Origin: Mucilaginibacter sp.
Lineage (GTDB): Bacteria > Bacteroidota > Bacteroidia > Sphingobacteriales > Sphingobacteriaceae
Assembly (NCBI GenBank): GCA_030445275.1
Contig: JAUCSE010000077.1
Location: 1-59,958 of the forward strand
Direction of reading: 5' to 3'
Length of the DNA: 59,958 bases
Positions 24,506-32,577 of the stretch are shown here, in pieces. The notes beneath the pieces were generated by a model that made no database searches, was not told where the DNA came from, and worked only from the letters and a program-made list of their open reading frames with translations. Position numbers and translations under genes: made by a program. Numbering within the stretch: position 1 is the first letter of the stretch; every line of letters starts with the position of its first letter.

Positions 24506-25021
24506 ATGACGACCGGTATAATAAATATCAGAAATGCGCAAGAGGATGACCTTGTAGCTATATTGAACATTTATAACGATGCCATATTAAATACCACCTC
24601 TGTTTATAGCGAGATACCTCATACTATTGAAATGCGCCGTACCTGGTATCATGAACGCGTTAATAATGGTTTCCCGGTACTGGTTGCCGAAACCGAAGGC
24701 AAAGTTGTTGGCTTTTGCACTTATGGACATTTTAGGGTATGGCCCTGCTACCGCTATACTGTTGAACACTCAGTTTATGTTGATCCTTTATTCAGGGGGC
24801 AGGGTATCAGCAAACTATTATTAAGACCGCTTATTAATACAGCCCGGCAAAATGGTATGCATGCTATGATAGCCGCTATTGATGGCGAAAATCAGGTGAG
24901 TTACCGCTTGCACCAATCGCTTGGTTTTAACCAGGTTGCGCATTTTAAAGAAGTGGGTTTTAAGTTTGGCCGCTGGCTCGATCTGCTCTTTATGGAACTA
25001 TTACTTGATGATCAAAATTAA
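24506..25021 (+). CDS. GNAT acetyltransferase, phosphinothricin-acetyltransferase-like
   Basis: 171 residues. IRNAQEDDLVAILNIYNDAI and the NTTSVYSEIPHTIEMRRTW stretch are typical of the PAT-like group. The acetyl-CoA site is YVDPLFRGQGISKLLLRPLI. The C-terminus has LGFNQVAHFKEVGFKFGRWL, also diagnostic. Members acetylate amino-acid analogues such as methionine sulfone or phosphinothricin. The physiological substrate here is unknown. Confidence 0.88.
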   Translation: MTTGIINIRNAQEDDLVAILNIYNDAILNTTSVYSEIPHTIEMRRTWYHERVNNGFPVLVAETEGKVVGFCTYGHFRVWPCYRYTVEHSVYVDPLFRGQGISKLLLRPLINTARQNGMHAMIAAIDGENQVSYRLHQSLGFNQVAHFKEVGFKFGRWLDLLFMELLLDDQN

Positions 25022-25172
25022 GTTTCAAAATGTATACAAAATTCATATCTAAAAGGTATCTTTAAGGGGAAATAAGTTGAATACCAATCTGATAGAAAAA
25101 CAGGTTTAACTTACACTTACTTCATTACTATTTTAATCAGAGTTATATAAATATCCCCTAATTCATTTAACT

Positions 25173-25388
25173 ATGGCCATTGGATTTGAAGGAAAAGGAC
25201 CTTCAGCAATAATCGATCAAACCAAGACAACTTCTCATTCATTACATTGCCGTCGCTGTAAAACCTCTGTTAGTCGCATACCAAGAGGTCCTTTGGTGAA
25301 ATTTGCTTTCTTTTGGTTACCTCTAAAAAAGTATGTTTGCTATCGTTGCCATCGCAAAACATACCGGTGGAGTAGCAGCTCCCGGTAA
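25173..25388 (+). CDS. Small protein with two CxxC pairs (zinc-ribbon-like)
   Basis: 71 residues. Two cysteine pairs, CRRC and CYRC followed by HRKTYRW, are spaced by about 25 residues, which suggests a small zinc ribbon. The tail is basic and serine-rich. Start is ATG 25173, after a leader without other features. No family name is assigned. Its reality rests on the motif layout and the clear frame between two well-supported genes. Confidence 0.6.
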   Translation: MAIGFEGKGPSAIIDQTKTTSHSLHCRRCKTSVSRIPRGPLVKFAFFWLPLKKYVCYRCHRKTYRWSSSSR

Positions 25389-25472
25389 AATAAAGTTTTA
25401 TCGTAGTTCTGGTTAAGTGGCTGACTAATAAATTTGCTGCTGTACTATGTGCAAATCTTTTACATTTGTTAA

Positions 25473-26957
25473 ATGCAAAAGATACTGATTGCCAATCGGG
25501 GCGAAATAGCTTTGAGAGTAATGCGTTCGGCCCGCGAAATGGGCATTAAAACTGTTGCCGTATATTCTGATGCCGATCGTAATGCACTTCATGTACGTTA
25601 TGCTGATGAAGCCGTACATATAGGCGCTGCACCCTCTGCTCAATCATATCTTGATGGCCAAAAGATCATTGATGCCTGTAAAAAAACAGGTGCAACGGGT
25701 ATTCATCCGGGTTATGGTTTTCTGAGCGAGAATGCTGCTTTTGCAAGGCAGGTTAAAGCGGCGGGCCTGGTGCTTATTGGGCCGTCGCCTGAGGCTATGG
25801 AGGTGATGGGTAACAAGCTATCGGCCAAGGCTGCTGCTTTGAAATATAACATCCCTATGGTACCCGGAACGGAGGAGGCCATTACTGATGTTGCCGAAGC
25901 AAAAAAACGCGCGGTTGAGGTTGGTTTTCCGATACTGATCAAGGCCGCCGCAGGGGGTGGGGGTAAAGGGATGCGCATTGTAGAAGGCGAGGCTGATTTC
26001 GAAGAACAGATGGAGCTTGCTGTATCAGAAGCTACTTCCGCTTTTGGGGATGGATCGGTTTTTATTGAGCGTTATGTATCATCGCCGCGGCATATCGAAA
26101 TACAGGTTCTGGGCGATACTCATGGCAATATAGTGCACCTTTTTGAGCGTGATTGTTCGGTACAGCGCCGCCATCAAAAAGTAATTGAAGAAGCGCCGTC
26201 TATGGTGCTTACTCCGCAGATCAGGGAGCAGATGGGTAAATGTGCGGTTGACGTGGCCAGGTCTGTAAACTATACCGGCGCAGGTACGGTGGAGTTTATT
26301 ATGGACGATGCGCTTAATTTCTATTTCCTGGAGATGAATACCCGTTTGCAGGTAGAGCATCCGGTAACGGAGCTGATAACCGGTATTGATCTGGTAAAGG
26401 AACAGATCCGTATTGCCCGGGGCGAGGCGCTCAGTTTTAAACAGGAAGATTTGCAGATACGCGGTCACGCGATAGAATTAAGGGTATATGCCGAAGATCC
26501 GGCAAATAACTTTTTACCCGATATCGGTACCCTGCAAACCTATATTACCCCAAAAGGAGCTGGTGTTAGGGTTGATGATGGCTTTGAACAGGGAATGGAG
26601 ATCCCTATTTATTATGACCCAATGATAGCCAAACTGACAACCTATGGTAAAGATCGTACAGAGGCTATTGAACGCATGGTCCGTGCCATTGATGAGTATC
26701 AGATAACCGGGATAACCACCACATTGGGTTTCGGCAGGTTTGTAATGCAGCATGAAGCTTTTACGTCAGGTAATTTTGATACGCACTTTGTTAAAAAGTA
26801 TTTTACCCCCGAAGTATTAAACACGGGTAATGAGGCAGAAGCCGCGATTGCTGCCATTATCATGGAGCAATTGCTCAGTCAGAAGAAAGCTGTGGTTGCC
26901 GCAGTTGAAACTGCCGAAATAAGTGATTGGGTAAAAAACAGGAGCCGGCTGCAGTAA
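25473..26957 (+). CDS. accC: Biotin carboxylase subunit of acyl-CoA carboxylase
   Basis: 494 residues. It carboxylates biotin on its carrier protein with ATP and bicarbonate. Motifs: KILIANRGEIALRVMRSARE, HPGYGFLSENAAFA, the ATP-grasp loop KAAAGGGGKGMRIV, ERYVSSPRHIEIQVLGD and EMNTRLQVEHPVTE. It is longer than the E. coli subunit (449). No biotin carrier or carboxyltransferase gene is near, so it may serve acetyl-CoA or propionyl-CoA carboxylase. It is convergent with the HAD gene, with 10 bases between. Confidence 0.92.
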   Translation: MQKILIANRGEIALRVMRSAREMGIKTVAVYSDADRNALHVRYADEAVHIGAAPSAQSYLDGQKIIDACKKTGATGIHPGYGFLSENAAFARQVKAAGLVLIGPSPEAMEVMGNKLSAKAAALKYNIPMVPGTEEAITDVAEAKKRAVEVGFPILIKAAAGGGGKGMRIVEGEADFEEQMELAVSEATSAFGDGSVFIERYVSSPRHIEIQVLGDTHGNIVHLFERDCSVQRRHQKVIEEAPSMVLTPQIREQMGKCAVDVARSVNYTGAGTVEFIMDDALNFYFLEMNTRLQVEHPVTELITGIDLVKEQIRIARGEALSFKQEDLQIRGHAIELRVYAEDPANNFLPDIGTLQTYITPKGAGVRVDDGFEQGMEIPIYYDPMIAKLTTYGKDRTEAIERMVRAIDEYQITGITTTLGFGRFVMQHEAFTSGNFDTHFVKKYFTPEVLNTGNEAEAAIAAIIMEQLLSQKKAVVAAVETAEISDWVKNRSRLQ

Positions 26958-26967
26958 ACAATTAAGT

Positions 26968-27612
26968 TTATAGCAGTTCTGTAAACTCGCTAAAACTGCT
27001 TACAGTGGCTACCATACCGTCGGGTACCTTACCAAAACCATAGTTTGCAAAAATAAAAGGAACGCCTGCTTGCGTCGCGGCGGTATAATCGCCCATGGTA
27101 TCGCCTACATAAACCGGGGCCTTAAGCTGGTGATCATTAACAATATCCTTGATGTTATCAGCCTTGGGGTTGCCTTTAGTGCCAAAGCATTGGTGCCCTA
27201 AAAAGTGTGCATGCATGTTGTTAAGGTCTAAAAATACTTCAATATAGCCGCTTTGGCAGTTGCTCACTATATATAGCTTGTATTTTGTGCCTAAGTATTT
27301 CAAGGTTTCTTCTAGTTGCGGATATAGCTCACCACCCCGGGTATGCAATATTTCCAGTTCGCTTTTACCGCAAAGGATTTGTACCTCTTTACGCTGTTCA
27401 TCCGTAAGTGCAGGGAATAGCTTGTCAAAAATGGCATCATAGGTCATTCCGGTGATTGATCTTACCCGGTCTACAGTCATCAGTTCATCAATATAATCAA
27501 CCTGCGCAATGGCGGCCTGCCAGGCCAGAGCCACATTGGCTGTACTGTCCCAAAGGGTGCCATCCAAGTCAAAAATTATACTGTCGAATTTGTTGTGTAG
27601 TGAAGTGTCCAT
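26968..27612 (-). CDS. HAD-family phosphatase (phosphoglycolate phosphatase-like)
   Basis: 214 residues. Motif I is SIIFDLDGTLWDST, motif II VSNCQSGY and motif IV YVGDTMGDYTAATQAGVPFI, with a helical cap in between. This is the PGP/beta-phosphoglucomutase-like subfamily. Substrate cannot be named. It is convergent with the biotin carboxylase gene. Confidence 0.88.
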   Translation of the reverse strand: MDTSLHNKFDSIIFDLDGTLWDSTANVALAWQAAIAQVDYIDELMTVDRVRSITGMTYDAIFDKLFPALTDEQRKEVQILCGKSELEILHTRGGELYPQLEETLKYLGTKYKLYIVSNCQSGYIEVFLDLNNMHAHFLGHQCFGTKGNPKADNIKDIVNDHQLKAPVYVGDTMGDYTAATQAGVPFIFANYGFGKVPDGMVATVSSFSEFTELL

Positions 27613-27638
27613 AGCGCCGGCAAAAGTAATAAAAAACG

Positions 27639-27725
27639 GTCATTGCGAGGTACGAAGTGATAAGCCCCTGCCACCTTTCCTTTTGAGAGTAATGTTTACG
27701 AAAAGATAAGCCGACGCGCAATGAT
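27639..27725. repeat. Degenerate type-A intergenic palindrome
   Basis: Left gtcattgcgaggtacgaagt, right gccgacgcgcaatgatt. The arms are more decayed than in other copies. Confidence 0.55.
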
Positions 27726-27765
27726 TATTGTTGTTTGTGTAGGGCTTCCTGGAGAGAACCCTGCG

Positions 27766-27822
27766 CATGTTCATTACAACTATTAGGATTAAAAGCTATT
27801 ATTCTAATATCTCCGGTATTCT
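27766..27822 (-). pseudogene. 5' remnant of a further copy of the 28590-29159 gene
   Basis: On the minus strand AGAATAATAGCT is followed by TTTAATCCTAATAGTTGTAA. This matches the start of the 28590-29159 gene (AGAATAATAGCT then ATAATCCTTATAGTTGTGA) with one inserted base. The ATG is replaced by CCG-type sequence. The spacer back to the preceding stop codon is also similar (about 50 bases in both). It is a decayed remnant, not a gene. Confidence 0.65.
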
Positions 27823-27868
27823 TTTTGGATGATTAATAAAAAAAGCTATACAGTATTTGCCAAAAGCT

Positions 27869-28471
27869 TTATAGCAAGCACATTGCAATAGCGTATACTA
27901 ATAAAAATATTAAAATTTTTCCCTTGAAAGTTAGCGTGTAAGGATTAGGCATGCTAGGGCCTTCATATTTTAAGGCCAGTCCAATTATGATTGCGCAAGT
28001 AACATATAATAAAATACTCAAAAGATTAATTTTGTCTATACAGTAAAAAAAAATATCCTTGTTGTAATCAAATTCATTAAAGGTTTGCTCCTCCTTTTTA
28101 AGATAGAAAAAGGGTATGTCTTCGGTTGAATGCAGATCCTGGTTTTTGAATATATAGAAGCTAACTTTTAATTTATCGTCAGGTAATCGGCGCAATTCAG
28201 GATGTGGGTTATCAATATTTTCTGTAGTTTGTATTTGATCATATAAGCCCCTGTGAAACCCGCTATAGCTTCTTGTCAATACCGTGTTAGGGTATTCTTT
28301 TACCCACATTTTTATCTTCTCAGCTGACCGGGATGAGTGTGCTGACATTCGATCAAGTGTAGCATGTATTTGAACCAAATTGCTTTTTACATAGGAAAAT
28401 TGTCGCCAGATATAAACATTGAATGAGATTAAAATGAGTATAACTAAGTAAAACCAATAATTAAACTTCAT
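27869..28471 (-). CDS. Membrane protein B of duplicated cassette, unknown
   Basis: 200 residues. One N-terminal helix (about 5-24), a soluble, probably periplasmic region (25-140) and two C-terminal helices (about 148-165 and 182-200). No known family recognised. Its start codon overlaps the end of the extended frame of the upstream gene (TAA at 28461-28463), so the two were probably translationally coupled. A decayed copy of its 3' third lies at 29210-29436. AT-rich compared with the neighbours. Confidence 0.65.
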   Translation of the reverse strand: MKFNYWFYLVILILISFNVYIWRQFSYVKSNLVQIHATLDRMSAHSSRSAEKIKMWVKEYPNTVLTRSYSGFHRGLYDQIQTTENIDNPHPELRRLPDDKLKVSFYIFKNQDLHSTEDIPFFYLKKEEQTFNEFDYNKDIFFYCIDKINLLSILLYVTCAIIIGLALKYEGPSMPNPYTLTFKGKILIFLLVYAIAMCLL

Positions 28472-28589
28472 TTTCTTTTACATTTAGTTTGCTTTTTTCC
28501 TCTGCTTCTTTTGATGCGGCTTCCTGTATACCTTCAATCTGTTTAGCTAAGACCCAATTGCGGTTTACTTTCCATTTGATATATAAGCC
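28461..28589 (-). pseudogene. In-frame extension beyond the TAG stop of gene A
   Basis: Continuing in the same frame past the TAG at 28590-28592 gives 42 more codons, beginning GLYIKWKVNRNWVLAKQIEG, and ends at TAA 28461-28463, overlapping the next gene's ATG at 28469-28471. The amphipathic, Lys/Glu-rich tail after a membrane helix looks like a natural protein end. Gene A may have been shortened by a nonsense mutation, or the stop may be read through. Confidence 0.55.
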
Positions 28590-29159
28590 CTAAACAGCTT
28601 CTAATATGTAAAGAGCCAACATGCTTAAAAGAAAACAACAAACTAATGTTATATTAATTATCCTGTGATGATCCATACCTCCGTTTATCAGGAATGCCGC
28701 TATTGCTAAAAGAAAACTGAGTATAAGCATATCTACTATATCAATTATCATATCCTTATACAAGCTAAAACTTCTCCATGTATTGTTTACCTCAGCCCCA
28801 TATGCTTTAATATTACTCATAGGGATATTAAGAAAATTCTTGTATAAAGTATCATTGCTGTTATTCAGTTTCGTCTTGTCTTTAGGATTGATATAGATTT
28901 TTATCTGCTCGCCTTCTTTTACCTGCATTTTATTTCCTATGCGCCATGATAAAAGAACATACCGTATTTCAAAAGTGCGTTTATACTCTTTAGTTTTTAT
29001 TTGAAGCGACAAACTATGTTGATTATTAAGGGCTATAGAATTTTCATTTACCGTTGCATTTACCGGAATTAAACTATTGTATAAATTAATACGATGATTT
29101 AAGTAAACGATATCCATCACAACTATAAGGATTATAGCTATTATTCTGAATTTTTCCAT
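28590..29159 (-). CDS. Membrane protein A of duplicated cassette, possibly truncated
   Basis: 189 residues. An N-terminal helix (about 5-22), an extracytoplasmic beta-rich region (25-130, with VKEGEQIKIYINPKDKTKL) and two C-terminal helices (about 137-158 and 168-187). Layout recalls DUF3592-like membrane proteins, but no assignment is made. It ends at TAG 28590, and the same frame stays open for 42 more codons. It precedes gene B on the same strand. Parts of a further copy lie downstream at 27766-27822. Confidence 0.65.
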   Translation of the reverse strand: MEKFRIIAIILIVVMDIVYLNHRINLYNSLIPVNATVNENSIALNNQHSLSLQIKTKEYKRTFEIRYVLLSWRIGNKMQVKEGEQIKIYINPKDKTKLNNSNDTLYKNFLNIPMSNIKAYGAEVNNTWRSFSLYKDMIIDIVDMLILSFLLAIAAFLINGGMDHHRIINITLVCCFLLSMLALYILEAV

Positions 29160-29209
29160 TATTCTTTTGACATCATTAATGAAATAGTTTTATAGCATTT
29201 ACCCAAAGC

Positions 29210-29436
29210 TTAATAGTAAACACATTGCAATAGTGTATATTAATAAAAATAATGAAATTTTTCTCTGAAAGTTAAAGTATAGTGATTGGGTATGTCGAGA
29301 CCTCCATATCTTAAGCCCAGTCCAATTATGTTTGTGCAAACAACATATAATAAAATATTAAAAAAGTTAAATTTACCAATACGATAAAAAGGATAACCTG
29401 CGCAATAACAACTCAATGTAAAATAACCTCCTCCTT
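29210..29436 (-). pseudogene. Remnant of a second copy of gene B
   Basis: Minus-strand translation gives FNILLYVVCTNIIGLGLRYG and then PNHYTLTFREKF. Intact gene B has LSILLYVTCAIIIGLALKYE and then PNPYTLTFKGKI. A one-base deletion after the TLTF part shifts the frame, and the 3' nucleotide sequence still matches beyond it. The 5' two thirds are missing. The similarity continues past the stop into the spacer before gene A, showing a tandem cassette duplication. Confidence 0.8.
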
Positions 29437-29498
29437 TACACGGTTAAGGGGCTAATTGGTTAAATTTGTTTATAATCAAGTAAAGAAAGAGAATACTA

Positions 29499-31337
29499 TT
29501 GAAAGTCGATCGTCCACCAAAAAATACCATCAGTACAAAAGTAACCTTAAAAGAACGGTTTGACGCGTTGCGTAATTTGCCCGCCTTTTTTAAACTGGTT
29601 TGGCAAACCAGCCGCTGGATGACGGTTGTTAACGCCCTGCTGCGTATTTTCCGTTCGGCTATGCCACTGGGGCTACTGTATGTGGGTAAGCTGATCATTG
29701 ATCAGGTGGTTACCATTAGTCATGCTCCAGGCAGGGATATGACTTATCTGTGGCAGCTGGTAGGGTTGGAATTTGGATTAGCCATATTAACAGATGCACT
29801 TAGCCGTGCCATTACCCTGATGGATAGCCTGCTTGGCGATCTGTTCAGCAACCATACATCGGTAAAAATAATGGAACATGCCGCCACCCTTGATCTTGAT
29901 CAGTTTGAGGATTCTGTGTTTTATGATAAGCTGGAACGTGCCCGGCAGCAAACCGTGGGCCGTACCATCCTGTTGTCGCAGGTAATGAGCCAGGTTCAGG
30001 ACCTGATTACCATGGGCTTCCTGGCGGTAGGCTTAATGACCTTTAATCCCTGGCTTATTGTGCTGTTGCTTATTGCTATTATTCCTGCCTTTTTAGGCGA
30101 ATCATATTTTAACGATCAAAGCTATGCCCTTACACGGGGCCAAACACCCGAACGCCGTGAGCTTGATTACATACGCTACCTGGGTGCCAGCGACGAAACC
30201 GCCAAAGAGGTGAAGATATTTGACCTATCGGGCTTTATCATTGATCGTTTTAAACATTTATCCAATAAGTTTTATGGCGATAATAAGCGCCTGGCTGTTC
30301 AGCGCTCTTTATGGGGAACATTTTTTGCCATGCTGGGTAGCTTGGGTTATTACGCGGCTTATGCAGTAATTATTATCAGGGCGGTAAAGGGCGATGTAAC
30401 CATTGGCGAGCTGGCTTTTTTGGCCGGTTCATTCAGGCAGTTACGTACTTTGCTGGAGGGAATTTTAACCCGTTTCACGGCAGTATCGCAGGGAGCTATT
30501 TACCTGCGCGATTTTTTTGAGTTTTTTGAGATCGTACCCAAAATTCAAATGGCGGCAAATGCGCTGCCCTTCCCTAAAACCATACAGCAGGGTTTTACCT
30601 TTGAGAATGTGGGTTTCCGGTATATTAACTCCGACAGATGGGCCAACCGGCATCTGAACTTTACCCTTTACCCCGGCGAAAAGCTGGCCCTGGTAGGCGA
30701 GAATGGTGCTGGTAAAACTACATTAGTGAAACTACTTTCGCGTCTGTATGACCCAACAGAGGGGCGAATATTGCTGGATGGTATTGATCTGAAGCAATAT
30801 GACCTGGCCGACCTGCGCCTTAACGTAGGCATTATTTTCCAGGACTATTTGCGTTACCAGATGAGCTTTGCACAAAACATTGCCGTAGGTAAAATAAGCG
30901 AGCAGGATAACCACCCACTGATAGAAAATTCGGCCAGGCAGAGTCTTGCCGACGTGTTGGCAGCCAAACTACCGGGTGGGTATAACCAGCAGCTGGGTAA
31001 ACGCTTTGCCGATGGTGTTGAACTGTCTGGCGGTGAGTGGCAAAAGGTTGCCCTGGCACGTGCCTATATGCGCGATGCACAACTGCTGATACTGGATGAA
31101 CCAACATCGGCACTTGATGCCCGGGCCGAGTACAATGTTTTTGAACGTTTTGCTGAGTTAACTAAAGGTAAATCGGCAGTGTTAATATCTCACCGTTTTA
31201 GTACTGTGCGCATGGCTGATAGAATACTGGTGCTGGAAAAAGGCGAGCTGGTTGAAATTGGTAGCCATGAAGAACTGCTGCTTAAAGGCGGCCGCTACGC
31301 CGAACTGTTTGACCTACAGGCCGCAGGTTACAGATAA
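29499..31337 (+). CDS. ABC exporter (fused membrane and ATPase domains)
   Basis: 612 residues from TTG 29499. An in-frame stop at 29481 leaves no ATG before the conserved part. A six-helix transporter domain (about 35-330) is followed by an ATPase domain: Walker A LVGENGAGKTTLVKLL (near residue 400), signature LSGGEWQKVALARAY and Walker B QLLILDEPTSALDARA, then the switch His in LISHRF. It is a type IV exporter half-transporter working as a homodimer or with a partner. The substrate is unknown. No second half-transporter is adjacent. Confidence 0.9.
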   Translation: MKVDRPPKNTISTKVTLKERFDALRNLPAFFKLVWQTSRWMTVVNALLRIFRSAMPLGLLYVGKLIIDQVVTISHAPGRDMTYLWQLVGLEFGLAILTDALSRAITLMDSLLGDLFSNHTSVKIMEHAATLDLDQFEDSVFYDKLERARQQTVGRTILLSQVMSQVQDLITMGFLAVGLMTFNPWLIVLLLIAIIPAFLGESYFNDQSYALTRGQTPERRELDYIRYLGASDETAKEVKIFDLSGFIIDRFKHLSNKFYGDNKRLAVQRSLWGTFFAMLGSLGYYAAYAVIIIRAVKGDVTIGELAFLAGSFRQLRTLLEGILTRFTAVSQGAIYLRDFFEFFEIVPKIQMAANALPFPKTIQQGFTFENVGFRYINSDRWANRHLNFTLYPGEKLALVGENGAGKTTLVKLLSRLYDPTEGRILLDGIDLKQYDLADLRLNVGIIFQDYLRYQMSFAQNIAVGKISEQDNHPLIENSARQSLADVLAAKLPGGYNQQLGKRFADGVELSGGEWQKVALARAYMRDAQLLILDEPTSALDARAEYNVFERFAELTKGKSAVLISHRFSTVRMADRILVLEKGELVEIGSHEELLLKGGRYAELFDLQAAGYR

Positions 31338-31366
31338 CATGCTCAATCGAGTTATTTGGCGGTAAA

Positions 31367-31452
31367 TATACGTATACTCAAAATACGTAAAAATACGCAG
31401 GCAAAATCCGTATATCCCCTCAGGTGTTTCGTTGGCCCATAACTTAACTTTG
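31367..31452 (+). promoter_or_regulatory. ATACG-word cluster and -7 box ahead of small lipoprotein
   Basis: TATACGTATA (31367-31376, a palindrome), AAATACGTAAAAATACGC (31381-31398) and CCGTATAT (31409-31416) cluster upstream of TAACTTTG (31445-31452), a match to the TAnnTTTG -7 box. The cluster looks like a regulator-binding region. Confidence 0.4.
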
Positions 31453-31504
31453 AATCAATATCTGATGAACAACCTATCAGTTATTTTTTACAAAGCCGGC
31501 TACT

Positions 31505-31705
31505 ATGAAACTTTTTTATCACTTTTTAATTTTTGTATTTGTTTCTCTTTTATTGGTAGCCTGTGCCCATATGTTTTCGAATGATGATGAGGGAAAAACA
31601 TTGAATAACAGGCCATCGGGTTTGGAGCATAATCGTAATGATCAGTTTGATGATTCGGTAGCTACAAACCCATTAACCAGTCCTTTTATACTTGCGCATA
31701 ATTAA
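31505..31705 (+). CDS. Small lipoprotein
   Basis: 66 residues. A clear lipoprotein signal MKLFYHFLIFVFVSLLLVAC with lipobox LVAC and acceptor C20, then a short polar tail rich in Asn and Asp. No family recognised. It has its own promoter candidate at 31445-31452 and stands alone after the ABC exporter. Confidence 0.7.
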   Translation: MKLFYHFLIFVFVSLLLVACAHMFSNDDEGKTLNNRPSGLEHNRNDQFDDSVATNPLTSPFILAHN

Positions 31706-31831
31706 TTATCAAGTAATAATAGTAATGAAATTGAATGTAGTTTAGTTTAATTTAGTTTAGGTAACAGTTGGCAAACAGTCATTACAGCAATGTGATGGCT
31801 GTTTTGTTTTGGGGAGGAGATATGAAAAAAA

Positions 31832-31863
31832 CGCGTCATTGCTTCGGACCTCGCAATGACGCG
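31832..31863. repeat. Minimal type-A palindrome (ends joined)
   Basis: CGCGTCATTGC (31832-31842) pairs perfectly with GCAATGACGCG (31853-31863) around ttcggacctc. It is the two ends of the type-A element without the core. Confidence 0.8.
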
Positions 31864-31876
31864 ATGATATAAGGGG

Positions 31877-32029
31877 TCAATAATTAGGGAAATGGCCGAA
31901 TATGCAGAATAATGTGAAAAGGGGAATAGCTAATAAAAAGTAAACCCGTGCCAGTTGCCTGTCGTCGGCATTACCCATTACAAATACGTTATATAGATCT
32001 TTTTTTATGGTGTTTAACTTCGTTTTCAT
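31877..32029 (-). CDS. 50-residue single-pass membrane peptide
   Basis: Minus-strand frame from ATG 32029 to TGA 31877: MKTKLNTIKKDLYNVFVMGN, then ADDRQLARVYFLLAIPLFTL, ending FCIFGHFPNY. A basic, charged first half is followed by one hydrophobic helix (about 29-44). It has the codon and charge pattern of a real small membrane protein and fills an otherwise empty gap. Family unknown. It lies downstream of DUF983 but after that gene's terminator. Confidence 0.5.
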   Translation of the reverse strand: MKTKLNTIKKDLYNVFVMGNADDRQLARVYFLLAIPLFTLFCIFGHFPNY

Positions 32030-32101
32030 TGTTCAAAATATTGATGTTATATGGTATTTTGACAAAAGCCGAAGCACATAGTTTAACCATCTCATTGTCA
32101 T

Positions 32102-32139
32102 GAAAAAACAAATGCCCATAGCTTTTAAACTATGGACAT
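32102..32139 (-). terminator. Terminator of the AraC-DUF983 operon
   Basis: On the minus strand ATGTCCATAG and CTATGGGCAT pair (32112-32139), followed by TTGTTTTTT (32103-32111 as A on the plus strand). Confidence 0.75.
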
Positions 32140-32169
32140 CTATCATCATCATTAAAAAAACTAAAAAGA

Positions 32170-32577
32170 TCAGTTTGGTTTATCCTGGCTCATTTCGGGG
32201 TGATAATGAAGCCCAGGTGTAAGCCAGTATAATAACATTACCCTTGAATACCTGAAATTAAAAGGCGCTAGTATCAACGCTATGGCCAGTATAATAGTAA
32301 CATACAACCATGGATTATTGCTTCCGGTTAAAACACTAATGGCAACTGCAATGGTTACCATTTCGGCAACGTTAAGTGCATAACTTGCAAACATGGCTAC
32401 GTAAAAATAACCCGGTTCCCTTTCATACACTAAACCACAATGAGGGCATGTTTTATGCATCACCTGCCCATGAAAACCGTACATGCTGTTGGTAAACATA
32501 TCGCCGCGTCTGCAACGGGGACATTTGGCGTGTACAAAGGCCGGCCATAAGGCTAATTTATATTCTTTATTTTCCAT
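32170..32577 (-). CDS. DUF983 family membrane protein
   Basis: 135 residues. An N-terminal zinc ribbon CPRCRRGDMF and CPHCGLVYEREPGYFYVAMF, then two or three hydrophobic segments (about 55-80 and 85-105). This is the standard DUF983 architecture in Bacteroidota; function unknown. Its start overlaps the end of the AraC regulator by 11 bases, so the two form an operon. Confidence 0.9.
   Translation of the reverse strand: MENKEYKLALWPAFVHAKCPRCRRGDMFTNSMYGFHGQVMHKTCPHCGLVYEREPGYFYVAMFASYALNVAEMVTIAVAISVLTGSNNPWLYVTIILAIALILAPFNFRYSRVMLLYWLTPGLHYHPEMSQDKPN

Noticed and set aside
27869..29159. Assigning the A/B cassette as a toxin-immunity or defence system
   Set aside because: Only the tandem layout suggests it. 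There is no nuclease, toxin or known immunity motif, so no function was given.
32101..32223. 40-codon plus-strand frame starting MKKQMPIAFK
   Set aside because: It consists of the terminator hairpin and the antisense end of DUF983, without further support.
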